Positions 14,023 to 21,302 of a stretch of 22,059 nucleotides of DNA are shown here, piece after piece (position 1 is the stretch's first letter; every line of letters starts with the position of its first letter). Source of the DNA: CAZGUG01 sp964529035. Its GTDB lineage: Bacteria > Bacillota > Clostridia > Ch29. The stretch covers positions 1 through 22,059 of the forward strand of contig CAZGUG010000031.1 in the NCBI GenBank assembly GCA_964529035.1. The letters run 5' to 3'. The notes under the pieces were generated by a model. That model ran no database searches. It had not been told where the DNA came from and saw only the letters and a list, made by a program, of their open reading frames with translations. The translations under genes were made by a program, and so were the position numbers.

Positions 14023-16059
14023 ATGAATGCCAATAATGAAATAGCCGGTTCAATGACGGTAAAGCTTGATGAAATCTTTGAAGAGCTGCCGGAAATGCCA
14101 GGGTTTGAGGAGGGTATAAGAAGGGCACCCAAAAGGGACTTTACACTGAACAAAGATGATACACGACTGGCACTTAAAAATGCCCTTCGGTATATACCCG
14201 GGAAATGGCACCAAAGACTAGCTCCTGAATTCCTGAACGAGCTTTTGACAAGGGGCAGGATATACGGTTATCGTTTCAGGCCGAAAAGCGCGATAAAGGG
14301 AAGGCCCATCAACGAGTACAAAGGCGAATGTATTGAGGGGAAAGCCTTCCAGGTAATGATAGATAACAACCTTGACTTTGATGTGGCTCTTTATCCCTAT
14401 GAACTGGTTACCTACGGTGAAACCGGCCAGGTGTGCCAGAACTGGATGCAGTATAACCTGATAAAAAGATATTTGGAAATAATGACCCGAAACCAGACCC
14501 TTGTAATTGAATCCGGGCACCCGCTGGGACTGTTTGAATCCTTTCCCGGAGCTCCCAGGGTGATAATTACAAACGCCCTTATGGTTGGAATGTTTGACGA
14601 CCAGGACAACTGGCACAGGGTCATGGCCCTGGGGGTGGCCAACTACGGGCAGATGACCGCCGGTGGCTGGATGTATATCGGGCCCCAGGGCATAGTGCAC
14701 GGCACCTATTCCACCATACTGAACGCCGGCAGGGACAAACTGGGCATTCCCGCCGACAGCGACCTCAAGGGTCACCTTTATGTTACATCCGGCCTGGGGG
14801 GGATGAGCGGAGCCCAGGGAAAAGCGGTGAGGATTGCCGGCGGTGTGGGAGTTATCGCGGAGGTGGACGAATCCAGAATAAGAACAAGGTATGACCAGGG
14901 CTGGGTTGACCTGATTGCCGGAAACCCCCAAGAGGCCTTCGGCCTTGCTGCAGAGTATCAGAAAAAAAAGGAGGGCACTGCAATAGCATTCCACGGTAAT
15001 ATTGTGGACCTTTTAGAATATGCAGTAAAGAACAATGTACACATAGACCTTCTGTCGGATCAGACCTCCTGTCATGCGGTATACGACGGAGGCTACTGTC
15101 CCCAGGGGCTTACCTTTGAAGAACGGACCAAATTCTTATCCACCGACAGGGCAGAGTTTAAAAAAATGGTGGATAAATCCCTGGCAAGGCATTTCGAGCT
15201 AATAAAGGTTCTTGTGGAGCGTGGAGTTTACTTCTTTGATTACGGCAATAGCTTTATGAAGGCCATTTTTGATGCGGGCGTGAAGGAGATATGTAAAAAC
15301 GGAAAAAACCCGAATGACGGTTTTATATTCCCGTCCTATGTAGAGGATATAATGGGTCCGGTATTGTTTGACTACGGCTACGGGCCCTTCAGGTGGGTGT
15401 GCCTGAGCGGCAGGGAAGAGGACCTGCAGAAAACCGACATGGCCGCCATGGAATGTATAGACCCGGACAGGCGGTTTCAGGACAGGGACAATTATGTATG
15501 GATAAGGGATGCAATTAAGAATAAACTGGTGGTGGGAACAAAGGCCAGGATCCTTTACCAGGATGCAGAAGGGAGAACAAAGATAGCCCTTAGGTTCAAC
15601 GAAATGGTACGAAAGGGTGAAATAGGACCGGTAATGCTTGGCAGGGACCATCACGATACCGGGGGTACCGATTCGCCCTTCAGGGAGACCTCCAATATTA
15701 AGGACGGAAGCAATATAATGGCGGATATGGCGGTTCAGTGTTTTGCGGGAAACGCAGCTAGGGGCATGAGTCTGGTGGCCCTTCACAATGGCGGCGGAGT
15801 GGGTATAGGCAAAGCGATAAACGGCGGTTTCGGGTTGGTTCTGGATGGAAGTGAAAAAACAGACAATATAATAAAATGCGCGATTCCCTGGGATGTGATG
15901 GGCGGTGTTGCCAGACGCGCCTGGGCGAGGAACGAAAATTCAATAGAAACCTGTATCCAATACAATCATGCAAGAAAGGGAACCGACCATGTAACCATAC
16001 CCTTTATTCCCGACGAAAATCTTATAAACGATTTGGTTGACAGAGAGTACAAGGGCTAA
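14023..16059 (+). CDS. hutU: Urocanate hydratase (urocanase), long form
   Basis: A 678-residue enzyme that adds water to urocanate to give imidazolonepropionate, the second step of histidine breakdown, using tightly bound NAD+. The nucleotide-binding loop TSGLGGMSGAQGKA is at about residues 255-268. Other family motifs are VIESGHPLGLF, GGWMYIGPQGIVHGT (about 213-227), SDQTSCHAVYDGGYCPQGL (about 346-364), FRWVCLSGREEDL and HNGGGVGIGKAINGGFGLVL (about 587-606). It is longer than the roughly 555-residue form of Pseudomonas and Bacillus and fits the long form seen in some anaerobes. ATG 14023 has AAGGAGG nine bases upstream. The ftcD gene follows at 16074. hutH and hutI are not in the window, though they could be beyond the gap or elsewhere. 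Confidence 0.95.
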   Translation: MNANNEIAGSMTVKLDEIFEELPEMPGFEEGIRRAPKRDFTLNKDDTRLALKNALRYIPGKWHQRLAPEFLNELLTRGRIYGYRFRPKSAIKGRPINEYKGECIEGKAFQVMIDNNLDFDVALYPYELVTYGETGQVCQNWMQYNLIKRYLEIMTRNQTLVIESGHPLGLFESFPGAPRVIITNALMVGMFDDQDNWHRVMALGVANYGQMTAGGWMYIGPQGIVHGTYSTILNAGRDKLGIPADSDLKGHLYVTSGLGGMSGAQGKAVRIAGGVGVIAEVDESRIRTRYDQGWVDLIAGNPQEAFGLAAEYQKKKEGTAIAFHGNIVDLLEYAVKNNVHIDLLSDQTSCHAVYDGGYCPQGLTFEERTKFLSTDRAEFKKMVDKSLARHFELIKVLVERGVYFFDYGNSFMKAIFDAGVKEICKNGKNPNDGFIFPSYVEDIMGPVLFDYGYGPFRWVCLSGREEDLQKTDMAAMECIDPDRRFQDRDNYVWIRDAIKNKLVVGTKARILYQDAEGRTKIALRFNEMVRKGEIGPVMLGRDHHDTGGTDSPFRETSNIKDGSNIMADMAVQCFAGNAARGMSLVALHNGGGVGIGKAINGGFGLVLDGSEKTDNIIKCAIPWDVMGGVARRAWARNENSIETCIQYNHARKGTDHVTIPFIPDENLINDLVDREYKG

Positions 16060-16073
16060 AGGAGATGAGGTCT

Positions 16074-16979
16074 GTGAGGGATAAAATACTGGAATGTGTA
16101 CCCAACTTCAGCGAAGGAAAAGACAGTGAAGTGATAGAAAAAATTGTTGAGCCCTTCATGCGGGCGGATGGTGTTAAACTTCTGGACTATTCGGCGGACA
16201 GGGACCATAACCGGCTGGTGGTTACACTTATAGGAGAACCCGAGGCATTGAAGGGTTCCCTTTTGGATGCGATGGAGACTGCAGTAAGGGAGATTGACAT
16301 GAACCGGCACAGGGGAGAGCATCCGAGGATGGGTGCAGTAGATGTGATACCCTTTATACCGGTTAGAAACGTTACTATGGAAGAAGCGGTGGATTTATCC
16401 CACCGATTGGCCCGGGAAGCAGCGGATAAGTTTAACCTGCCTGTATATTTGTATGAAAATGCGGCGACATCGGCCGGAAGACAAAACCTGGCGGACATAA
16501 GAAGGGGACAGTTTGAAGGCTTTTTTGAAAAAATAAAGCTTCCCGAATGGAATCCGGACTACGGTCCTCAGGAGATGCATAAAACAGCAGGCGTTACAGC
16601 GATAGGTGCCCGCATGCCGTTGGTTGCCTTTAACGTTAATCTTAACACCGACAGGCTTGAGATAGCAAAGGCAATAGCCAGGAGGGTACGCAACTCCGGG
16701 GGAGGCCTGCGGTACTGCAAAGCCATAGGAGTTGTTCTCAGGGAAAGGGGTATGGTCCAGGTATCAATGAATATGACCGATTTTACTAAAACTTCCCTAT
16801 ACCAGTCCTTTGAAATGATAAAAATGGAAGCCAGAAGGTACGGAATAACGGTAGCCGGAAGCGAGCTTGTGGGCACTCTGCCGATGCAGGCCCTGACCGA
16901 TGCTGCTGCCTACTATCTTGGACTTGAAAACTTCTGCCAGGAGCAGATACTGGAAAACAGGCTTTTGTGGGAAGAGTGA
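16074..16979 (+). CDS. ftcD: Glutamate formimidoyltransferase
   Basis: A 301-residue enzyme that moves the formimino group of N-formimino-L-glutamate to tetrahydrofolate, releasing glutamate. It has only the transferase part (N- and C-subdomains) of the animal two-domain FTCD; the cyclodeaminase is the separate next gene. Motifs include ECVPNFSEGKD near the start, DRDHNRLVVT (about 42-51), the catalytic region HRGEHPRMGAVDVIPF (about 79-94) and LRYCKAIGVVL (about 211-221). GTG 16074 is preferred since AAAGGAGATGA lies before it at a proper distance; ATG 16065 falls within that site. It sits between hutU and fchA in one operon. Confidence 0.95.
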   Translation: MRDKILECVPNFSEGKDSEVIEKIVEPFMRADGVKLLDYSADRDHNRLVVTLIGEPEALKGSLLDAMETAVREIDMNRHRGEHPRMGAVDVIPFIPVRNVTMEEAVDLSHRLAREAADKFNLPVYLYENAATSAGRQNLADIRRGQFEGFFEKIKLPEWNPDYGPQEMHKTAGVTAIGARMPLVAFNVNLNTDRLEIAKAIARRVRNSGGGLRYCKAIGVVLRERGMVQVSMNMTDFTKTSLYQSFEMIKMEARRYGITVAGSELVGTLPMQALTDAAAYYLGLENFCQEQILENRLLWEE

Positions 16980-17000
16980 GAACAAAAGGAGGAACATGGT

Positions 17001-17618
17001 GTGTTTAAGGATAACAGCATTGAAGAGTTTTTGGCCAAAACGGCTTCGAAGGACCCGGTACCGGGAGGCGGCAGTGTTGCAGCCTTCTGCGGCGCTACTG
17101 CCTGTGCCCTCGCGTCCATGGTGGCATCTCTTACGGTTGACAACCCAAAGTATAGGGAAGCAAGCATGGAAATGAAAGATCTTGTTAACACGAGTTCGGA
17201 GCATATTGGGTTTTTCACAGAGCAGATGGATGCCGATGCGCATGCTTTTAACAGGGTGATAGAGGCTTACCGCATGCCAAAATCCAATGAAGAGCAAAAG
17301 GACGACCGCGTAAGGGCCATCCAGCAGAGCCTTAAGCAGGCGGCGGAGGTGCCAATGGCGGTTGCCGAAAAAGCTTTCGGGACCATGAAAATGATTGAGA
17401 CGGTGGTGAAAAAGGGAAATCGCCAGGCTGTTACCGATGGGGCCATAGCGGCCATGATGGCAAGGACTGCGGTACTGGCGGCCCTGTACAACGTAGAAAT
17501 AAACCTCAAATCGATAAAGGATGATGGATACAGGGAGAGGATGGAGAGCAGGGTGGAAGAATTAAGAGGGAAAACTGCCGAAGCAGAAGAGCTGATTTTG
17601 AGCATGATTAAAATGTAG
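17001..17618 (+). CDS. fchA: Formimidoyltetrahydrofolate cyclodeaminase / methenyl-THF cyclohydrolase family
   Basis: A 205-residue helical protein of the FTCD-C family. It turns 5-formimino-tetrahydrofolate into 5,10-methenyl-tetrahydrofolate and ammonia; relatives act as methenyl-THF cyclohydrolases. The hallmark is at the N-terminus: DPVPGGGSVAAFCGATACAL (residues 18-37). Further on, KGNRQAVTDGAIAAMMARTA (about 134-153) is the conserved folate-site helix. GTG 17001 has AAAGGAGG eight bases before it. With ftcD and hutU it forms a three-gene operon that salvages histidine carbon into the one-carbon pool, which in an acetogen-like anaerobe can feed biosynthesis or energy metabolism. Confidence 0.93.
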   Translation: MFKDNSIEEFLAKTASKDPVPGGGSVAAFCGATACALASMVASLTVDNPKYREASMEMKDLVNTSSEHIGFFTEQMDADAHAFNRVIEAYRMPKSNEEQKDDRVRAIQQSLKQAAEVPMAVAEKAFGTMKMIETVVKKGNRQAVTDGAIAAMMARTAVLAALYNVEINLKSIKDDGYRERMESRVEELRGKTAEAEELILSMIKM

Positions 17619-17657
17619 CAGGCCACGGAAAATAGCCGCCAATTGTAAATAACCATT

Positions 17658-17686
17658 CACAAAAAACCGGTTAAAAGCATAGCATA
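17658..17686 (+). promoter_or_regulatory. Sigma-K/sigma-E-like (mother cell) promoter
   Basis: CACA (17658-17661), 16-base spacer, CATAGCATA (17678-17686). This fits the Bacillus sigma-K pattern mACm - N16 - CATAnnnTA and, at the -10, the related sigma-E pattern. It lies 31 bases before the start of a small peptide gene. Confidence 0.5.
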
Positions 17687-17716
17687 TATTGCAGTAAGAT
17701 ATGGAGGTGAAGGGTA

Positions 17717-17815
17717 GTGGAAGAAAAAGGCATATTTGGCGGCGGCGGATTTGGCATAACATTTTTACTGTTGATAATAATTATAATTTTCTTCGCAGGC
17801 GGAACCAAGTGGTAA
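17717..17815 (+). CDS. Small hydrophobic YjcZ-like peptide (probably sporulation-associated)
   Basis: A 32-residue peptide, too short for normal gene calling. It begins MEEKGIFGGGGFGITFLL, has a continuous hydrophobic run of about 17 residues (Ile/Leu/Phe) and ends AGGTKW. The layout of a Gly-rich start, a single membrane helix and a short tail is that of the YjcZ/SscA-type sporulation peptides, though the sequence match is only general. It starts at GTG 17717 with an excellent ribosome site GGAGGTGA (17703-17710, six bases). A sigma-K/sigma-E-like promoter lies just upstream and a strong terminator just downstream, so it is a complete single-gene unit. Confidence 0.7.
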   Translation: MEEKGIFGGGGFGITFLLLIIIIIFFAGGTKW

Positions 17816-17857
17816 AGAACCGATTGCTATCCGATAACGAGCCAATAAATTAGACAT

Positions 17858-17896
17858 AGCAAAGGTGCCGGGGTTTTTCGGTACCTTTGCTTTTTT
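17858..17896 (+). terminator. Terminator after the small peptide gene
   Basis: A 13-bp stem with one G-T pair: AGCAAAGGTGCCG (17858-17870), loop GGGTTTTT, CGGTACCTTTGCT (17879-17891), T-run to 17896. Confidence 0.88.
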
Positions 17897-17954
17897 AGTA
17901 TCTTTTATAAAAGGACACATTGGATATTTGCATATAGGTAACTTGAACTGGCTG

Positions 17955-17963
17955 TGCTATAAT
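17955..17963 (+). promoter_or_regulatory. Extended -10 promoter of the SPOR/DRTGG/hydrogenase-like operon
   Basis: TGCTATAAT: a perfect -10 (17958-17963) with the TGn extension. No good -35 box is seen at 16-18 bases. It lies 35 bases before the first start codon and is the only evident promoter for the genes up to 22004. Confidence 0.6.
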
Positions 17964-17997
17964 AATACTAGGATAACAGAATAAAGCGGTGATAAAT

Positions 17998-18858
17998 GTG
18001 AGGAAAAAAAGAAAGGAAAGTACAAAGAAAACCGGTATTGGAAGAATGCTTCTGCTTTTGTTTATAGTTATACCTCTTTTGGGAATAGTAATCGGCTACG
18101 GGGTATCCAAAACTATCATTATTCCCTATCTTGCTGAAAACCAGGACGATACCACCGGGGGTTTAACCGAAGGGACAGGTCAGGGAACTGCCCAGCCTCC
18201 GGCCGATACAACCGAAACAACTTCGGAGGAAGAAAACCAGACAACCAATGCATATCAGCGGGTGTTTAATGTTGAGGGCCTGGAACTTTACCGTATTCAG
18301 GTAGGGGCTTTTTCCAGCCAGGAAAACGCCCTTGATTTGGCAGAGGAACTGAACAACAAGGGTATGGCGGCATCTATGGATACCGAAGGCCTAATCAAGG
18401 TGTATGCATTTTATTCATTATCAATGAATGAAGCGGTGGCTTACCTGGAACAGATAAGGGAACACTACAGCGATGCACATGTTTTGCATATAGGGTACCC
18501 TTCAGTGGATATCAGCCTGGCCGATTTGTCCTCCGAGCAGGCAGGGCTTATAAGTGAGCAGCTCAGGGTATGCAAAGGCATGATTACAGAAATAACGGCT
18601 AAAGACGTAAGCGGTATAGATATTAGCGATACGGTGCAGGAACATAAGAGCAGGATAGAGAAGTTTAACACCGAGGTTTCACAGACCAGTTGGCCGGCGT
18701 CGGCGGAAAAGTTGGTAGACGAAGTATCAATGCTTTATACCGCAATGCTTGAGAGCTATTCGGAATACAACCATCAGACGGGCATTCCGGGTCAGATTTC
18801 CATGGAACTTATCAACTGCTATGTGGGGTTTTTAAAAAGAATAAGTGTGATGATATAA
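17998..18858 (+). CDS. SPOR-domain membrane protein
   Basis: A 286-residue protein with a basic N-terminus (MRKKRKESTKK), one transmembrane helix at about 17-38, and a Thr/Gln/Glu-rich linker (about 45-85). A SPOR domain follows at about 93-163, opening LYRIQVGAFSSQENALDLAE; such domains bind glycan strands lacking stem peptides at sites of septation or spore engulfment. The C-terminal 120 residues are helical and not recognised. GTG 17998 is placed by GCGGTGAT just before it; GTG 17989 overlaps that site. The DRTGG gene follows after only 12 bases, so it heads the operon, although a link between a cell-wall protein and redox signalling genes is not obvious; chance co-transcription is possible. 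Confidence 0.85.
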   Translation: MRKKRKESTKKTGIGRMLLLLFIVIPLLGIVIGYGVSKTIIIPYLAENQDDTTGGLTEGTGQGTAQPPADTTETTSEEENQTTNAYQRVFNVEGLELYRIQVGAFSSQENALDLAEELNNKGMAASMDTEGLIKVYAFYSLSMNEAVAYLEQIREHYSDAHVLHIGYPSVDISLADLSSEQAGLISEQLRVCKGMITEITAKDVSGIDISDTVQEHKSRIEKFNTEVSQTSWPASAEKLVDEVSMLYTAMLESYSEYNHQTGIPGQISMELINCYVGFLKRISVMI

Positions 18859-18870
18859 AAGGAGGTTAAT

Positions 18871-19233
18871 ATGTATTTATACGAGATAAGAGGGATTCTT
18901 AACGCCGAGGTGATAGCGGGCAAATCCGGTATGGATAGGGAAGTGGACTTTGCTTTCGGGGCGGACCTTATGAGTGATGTATTGGCCTTCGTCAATGAGA
19001 GGACGGTGCTTCTGACCGGACTTACGAATCCGCAGGTGGTAAGAACCGCCGAGATGATGGACCTTACAGCTATAATATATGTGAGGGGCAAGAGGCCGGA
19101 TGCTGCTTCACTGGAACTGGCGGAAGAGAATGGAATTACTGTAATGTGTACGCCCTATACCCTGTATACCACAAGCGGAATGCTTTTTAGTGCCGGGCTT
19201 AAGGGTATAGACGAGTTGGGAGTTGTTGGGTGA
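18871..19233 (+). CDS. DRTGG-domain protein (first of two)
   Basis: A 120-residue stand-alone DRTGG domain. The family is known from phosphotransacetylase N-termini and CBS-containing pyrophosphatases and is thought to bind a ligand or a partner; no catalytic function is established. Features: EIRGILNAEVIAG at the start, GMDREVDFAFGADLMSDVLAF (about 20-40) in the DRTGG position, and TNPQVVRTAEMMDLTAIIYV (about 52-71). It shares GMDREV and GxDLxS with the second DRTGG gene at 20964. The ATG has AAAAGGAGG six bases before it. Its TGA overlaps the GTG of the next gene (GTGA), which implies coupled translation and possibly a shared complex with the ATPase. Confidence 0.85.
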   Translation: MYLYEIRGILNAEVIAGKSGMDREVDFAFGADLMSDVLAFVNERTVLLTGLTNPQVVRTAEMMDLTAIIYVRGKRPDAASLELAEENGITVMCTPYTLYTTSGMLFSAGLKGIDELGVVG

Positions 19234-19664
19234 ATATGGAGGACATGGTGAAGCTGAACTACAGGGTTTGTCCGGAAGACTTTGTAAAGGCCGGTGATGC
19301 TTCAAGCAACACAAAGAAAGTGTTGAAAAAGCTGAGTATCCCTTCGGATATAACCAGAAGAGCGGCTGTGGTAACGTATGAAGCAGAAATGAACATTATT
19401 ATCCATTCGGTCGGCGGAGAAATCACGGTAAACATTTCAACCAAAAAAATAGAAATTATTGCAAAGGATTGGGGGCCGGGCATTCCGGATATCGATAAGG
19501 CAATGCAGAAAGGGTATTCTACGGCTTCCAACCAGGTGAGGGAAATGGGCTTTGGTGCAGGCATGGGGCTGCCCAACATGAAACGGTGCAGTGATGAGTT
19601 TTTGATAGAATCCCAGAAAGGTAAAGGTACTACAGTAACCAGTACAATACACATTACTAATTAA
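19230..19664 (+). CDS. SpoIIAB/RsbW-like ATP-binding protein (HATPase_c)
   Basis: A 144-residue GHKL-fold ATPase of the anti-sigma-factor kinase type. The N box is YEAEMNIIIHS (Glu51, Asn55), the G1 box DWGPGIPD (80-87) and the G2 box GFGAGMGLPNMK (107-118). There is no histidine-kinase dimerisation domain. Related proteins phosphorylate anti-sigma antagonists on Ser or Thr, but no STAS partner is seen here, so the target is unknown. The start is GTG 19230, overlapping the preceding stop, or ATG 19236, two codons later. It is followed after 12 bases by the hydrogenase-like gene. In clostridial hydrogenase loci this type of ATPase recurs with DRTGG genes. Confidence 0.88.
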   Translation: MNMEDMVKLNYRVCPEDFVKAGDASSNTKKVLKKLSIPSDITRRAAVVTYEAEMNIIIHSVGGEITVNISTKKIEIIAKDWGPGIPDIDKAMQKGYSTASNQVREMGFGAGMGLPNMKRCSDEFLIESQKGKGTTVTSTIHITN

Positions 19665-19676
19665 GAGGGTGGTCAA

Positions 19677-20957
19677 ATGGGCAATTACTTTCATTCGGTC
19701 GTATTATCCGAGGACAGTTGTAAAGGATGTACCCATTGTATAAAAAGATGTCCTACCGAGGCAATAAGAGTAAGGGACAGAAAGGCGAGCATCTTTGGCG
19801 AGAGGTGTATAGACTGCGGCGAGTGCATTAGGGTATGCCCCTATCATGCACAGAAGGCTGTTACCGACGATTTGGAAGACATCAAAAAATATAAATACAG
19901 GATAGCCCTTGTGCCCCCGGCGGTACACGGCCAGTTTGACACGGGTACGGGGTTGGGGAAAGTATTGAAGGCTGTTGAAATGCTGGGTTTTGATGAAGTA
20001 TGTGATATTTCGCCCTATTGCGATATTGCTTCCGCAATTATAAAAAAGCACTATTTGGAAGATAAAAAGATAACAAAACCGGCAATATACAGCGACTGTC
20101 CGGTTATAATACGCCTGATACAGCTTAGGTATCCTGACCTTCTTGAAAATGTAATACCGCTGGTTTCTCCCATGGAGATTGCCGCAAGGCTTAAAAAAAT
20201 GGATACGACAAACGATAAGAATTTCAAAACGGGAGACATTGGGGTGTTTTATCTTACGCCGTGTCCTGCAAGGGTAACCAGCATACGGGTACCGGTAGGA
20301 ATAAGCCTTCCATACACTGACGGACTAATATCCATAAGAAAAATATTCGGCAGTCTGTCAAAAAACTTAAGAGAATTACAAAACCTTGAGAATGTAGGGG
20401 GCTATGAGCTTTCAGGCAGGGGGCTTGAATGGGGCGTTATAGGGGGACAGAGCCGTTCTATAGGCTCGGAAAACTATCTCGCGGTTGACGGTATAGAAAA
20501 CGTGATAAATATTTTTGAGGAGCTTGAGCTGGGCAAGCTAAAAAATTTGGACTATGTTGAGGCCTATGCCTGCACCGGTGGGTGTGTTGGAGGACCGCTA
20601 CTGGTAGAAAATGCCTTTGTTGCTAAGACCAGGATAAAACATCTGGCTCATGCCACACCTTCACCTAAGTTAATAGGAAAGAAAAAGGTTAAAGAGCTCC
20701 TTGAAACGGGACTGTTTAACTGGACCGAAGAGATCAAACCGAAAAAAATGGCAAGCCTGGATCCGAATATAGGGAAAGCTATCCAGAAGATGGAAAAGGT
20801 TGAGGAGATACTGAAAAAACTACCGGGTATAGACTGCGGTTCCTGCGGTGCGCCCACCTGCAGGGCCCTGGCGGAGGATATTGTGAACGGCTGGGCCAGG
20901 GAAGCGGACTGTGTATTCAGGCTCAGGGAAAAAATGAATGAAATAGACAGGGGGTAG
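19677..20957 (+). CDS. [FeFe]-hydrogenase-like iron-sulfur protein (probable sensor)
   Basis: A 426-residue protein. An N-terminal ferredoxin domain has two [4Fe-4S] motifs (Cys15/18/21/25 and Cys44/47/50/54). The middle (about 70-350) matches the C-terminal, H-cluster-binding domain of [FeFe]-hydrogenases. The four cysteines that hold the cubane are kept: Cys141 (YSDCPVI), Cys196 (LTPCPAR), Cys299 and Cys303 (YACTGGCVGG). The flanking active-site residues differ: the TSCCP motif is SDCP, MPC..K..E is TPCPARVTS, and the GGGQP end is replaced. The C-terminus carries a further [4Fe-4S] domain (Cys387/390/395/412) of the type in RnfB and corrinoid proteins. I infer an electron-sensing or regulatory role rather than H2 turnover. 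It sits between the ATPase and the second DRTGG gene. Confidence 0.88.
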   Translation: MGNYFHSVVLSEDSCKGCTHCIKRCPTEAIRVRDRKASIFGERCIDCGECIRVCPYHAQKAVTDDLEDIKKYKYRIALVPPAVHGQFDTGTGLGKVLKAVEMLGFDEVCDISPYCDIASAIIKKHYLEDKKITKPAIYSDCPVIIRLIQLRYPDLLENVIPLVSPMEIAARLKKMDTTNDKNFKTGDIGVFYLTPCPARVTSIRVPVGISLPYTDGLISIRKIFGSLSKNLRELQNLENVGGYELSGRGLEWGVIGGQSRSIGSENYLAVDGIENVINIFEELELGKLKNLDYVEAYACTGGCVGGPLLVENAFVAKTRIKHLAHATPSPKLIGKKKVKELLETGLFNWTEEIKPKKMASLDPNIGKAIQKMEKVEEILKKLPGIDCGSCGAPTCRALAEDIVNGWAREADCVFRLREKMNEIDRG

Positions 20958-20963
20958 AACAGG

Positions 20964-21296
20964 ATGGATGTGAGAGAACTATGTAAGAGGCTGGGAATAA
21001 AACCCGCTGCAGGATTTAACGGCATGGACAGGGAAGTGAAAGGTGCCTATGCAGGCGACCTGTTAAGCTTTGTCATGGCCAACGCGTCCAGGGGAAACGT
21101 ATGGGTAACCATCCAGGCCCATTCCAACATAGTTGCCGTTGCCAGCCTGCTTGAAATGGCATGCATAATCGTGGCGGCTGGCGTGGAGGTGGATGGGGAT
21201 ACGCTGGAGAAAGCCAACGGGGAGGGTATACCAATACTGGCCGCGGGGGATGACACCTATACCCTTTGCTGCAGGCTGCACGACCTCGGGGTCTAG
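20964..21296 (+). CDS. DRTGG-domain protein (second of two)
   Basis: A 110-residue stand-alone DRTGG domain and paralogue of the protein at 18871-19233. Both share GMDREV followed by A...GDL.S. Here the stretch reads FNGMDREVKGAYAGDLLSFV (about 19-38), then NVWVTIQAHSNIVAVASLLE (about 46-65). It starts seven bases after the hydrogenase-like gene, with AGGGGG overlapping that stop region nine bases before the ATG. The PHP gene follows after six bases. The function is unknown; the two copies flanking the ATPase and the iron-sulfur protein suggest a heteromeric regulatory assembly. Confidence 0.82.
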   Translation: MDVRELCKRLGIKPAAGFNGMDREVKGAYAGDLLSFVMANASRGNVWVTIQAHSNIVAVASLLEMACIIVAAGVEVDGDTLEKANGEGIPILAAGDDTYTLCCRLHDLGV

Positions 21297-21302
21297 CTGG
21301 TT

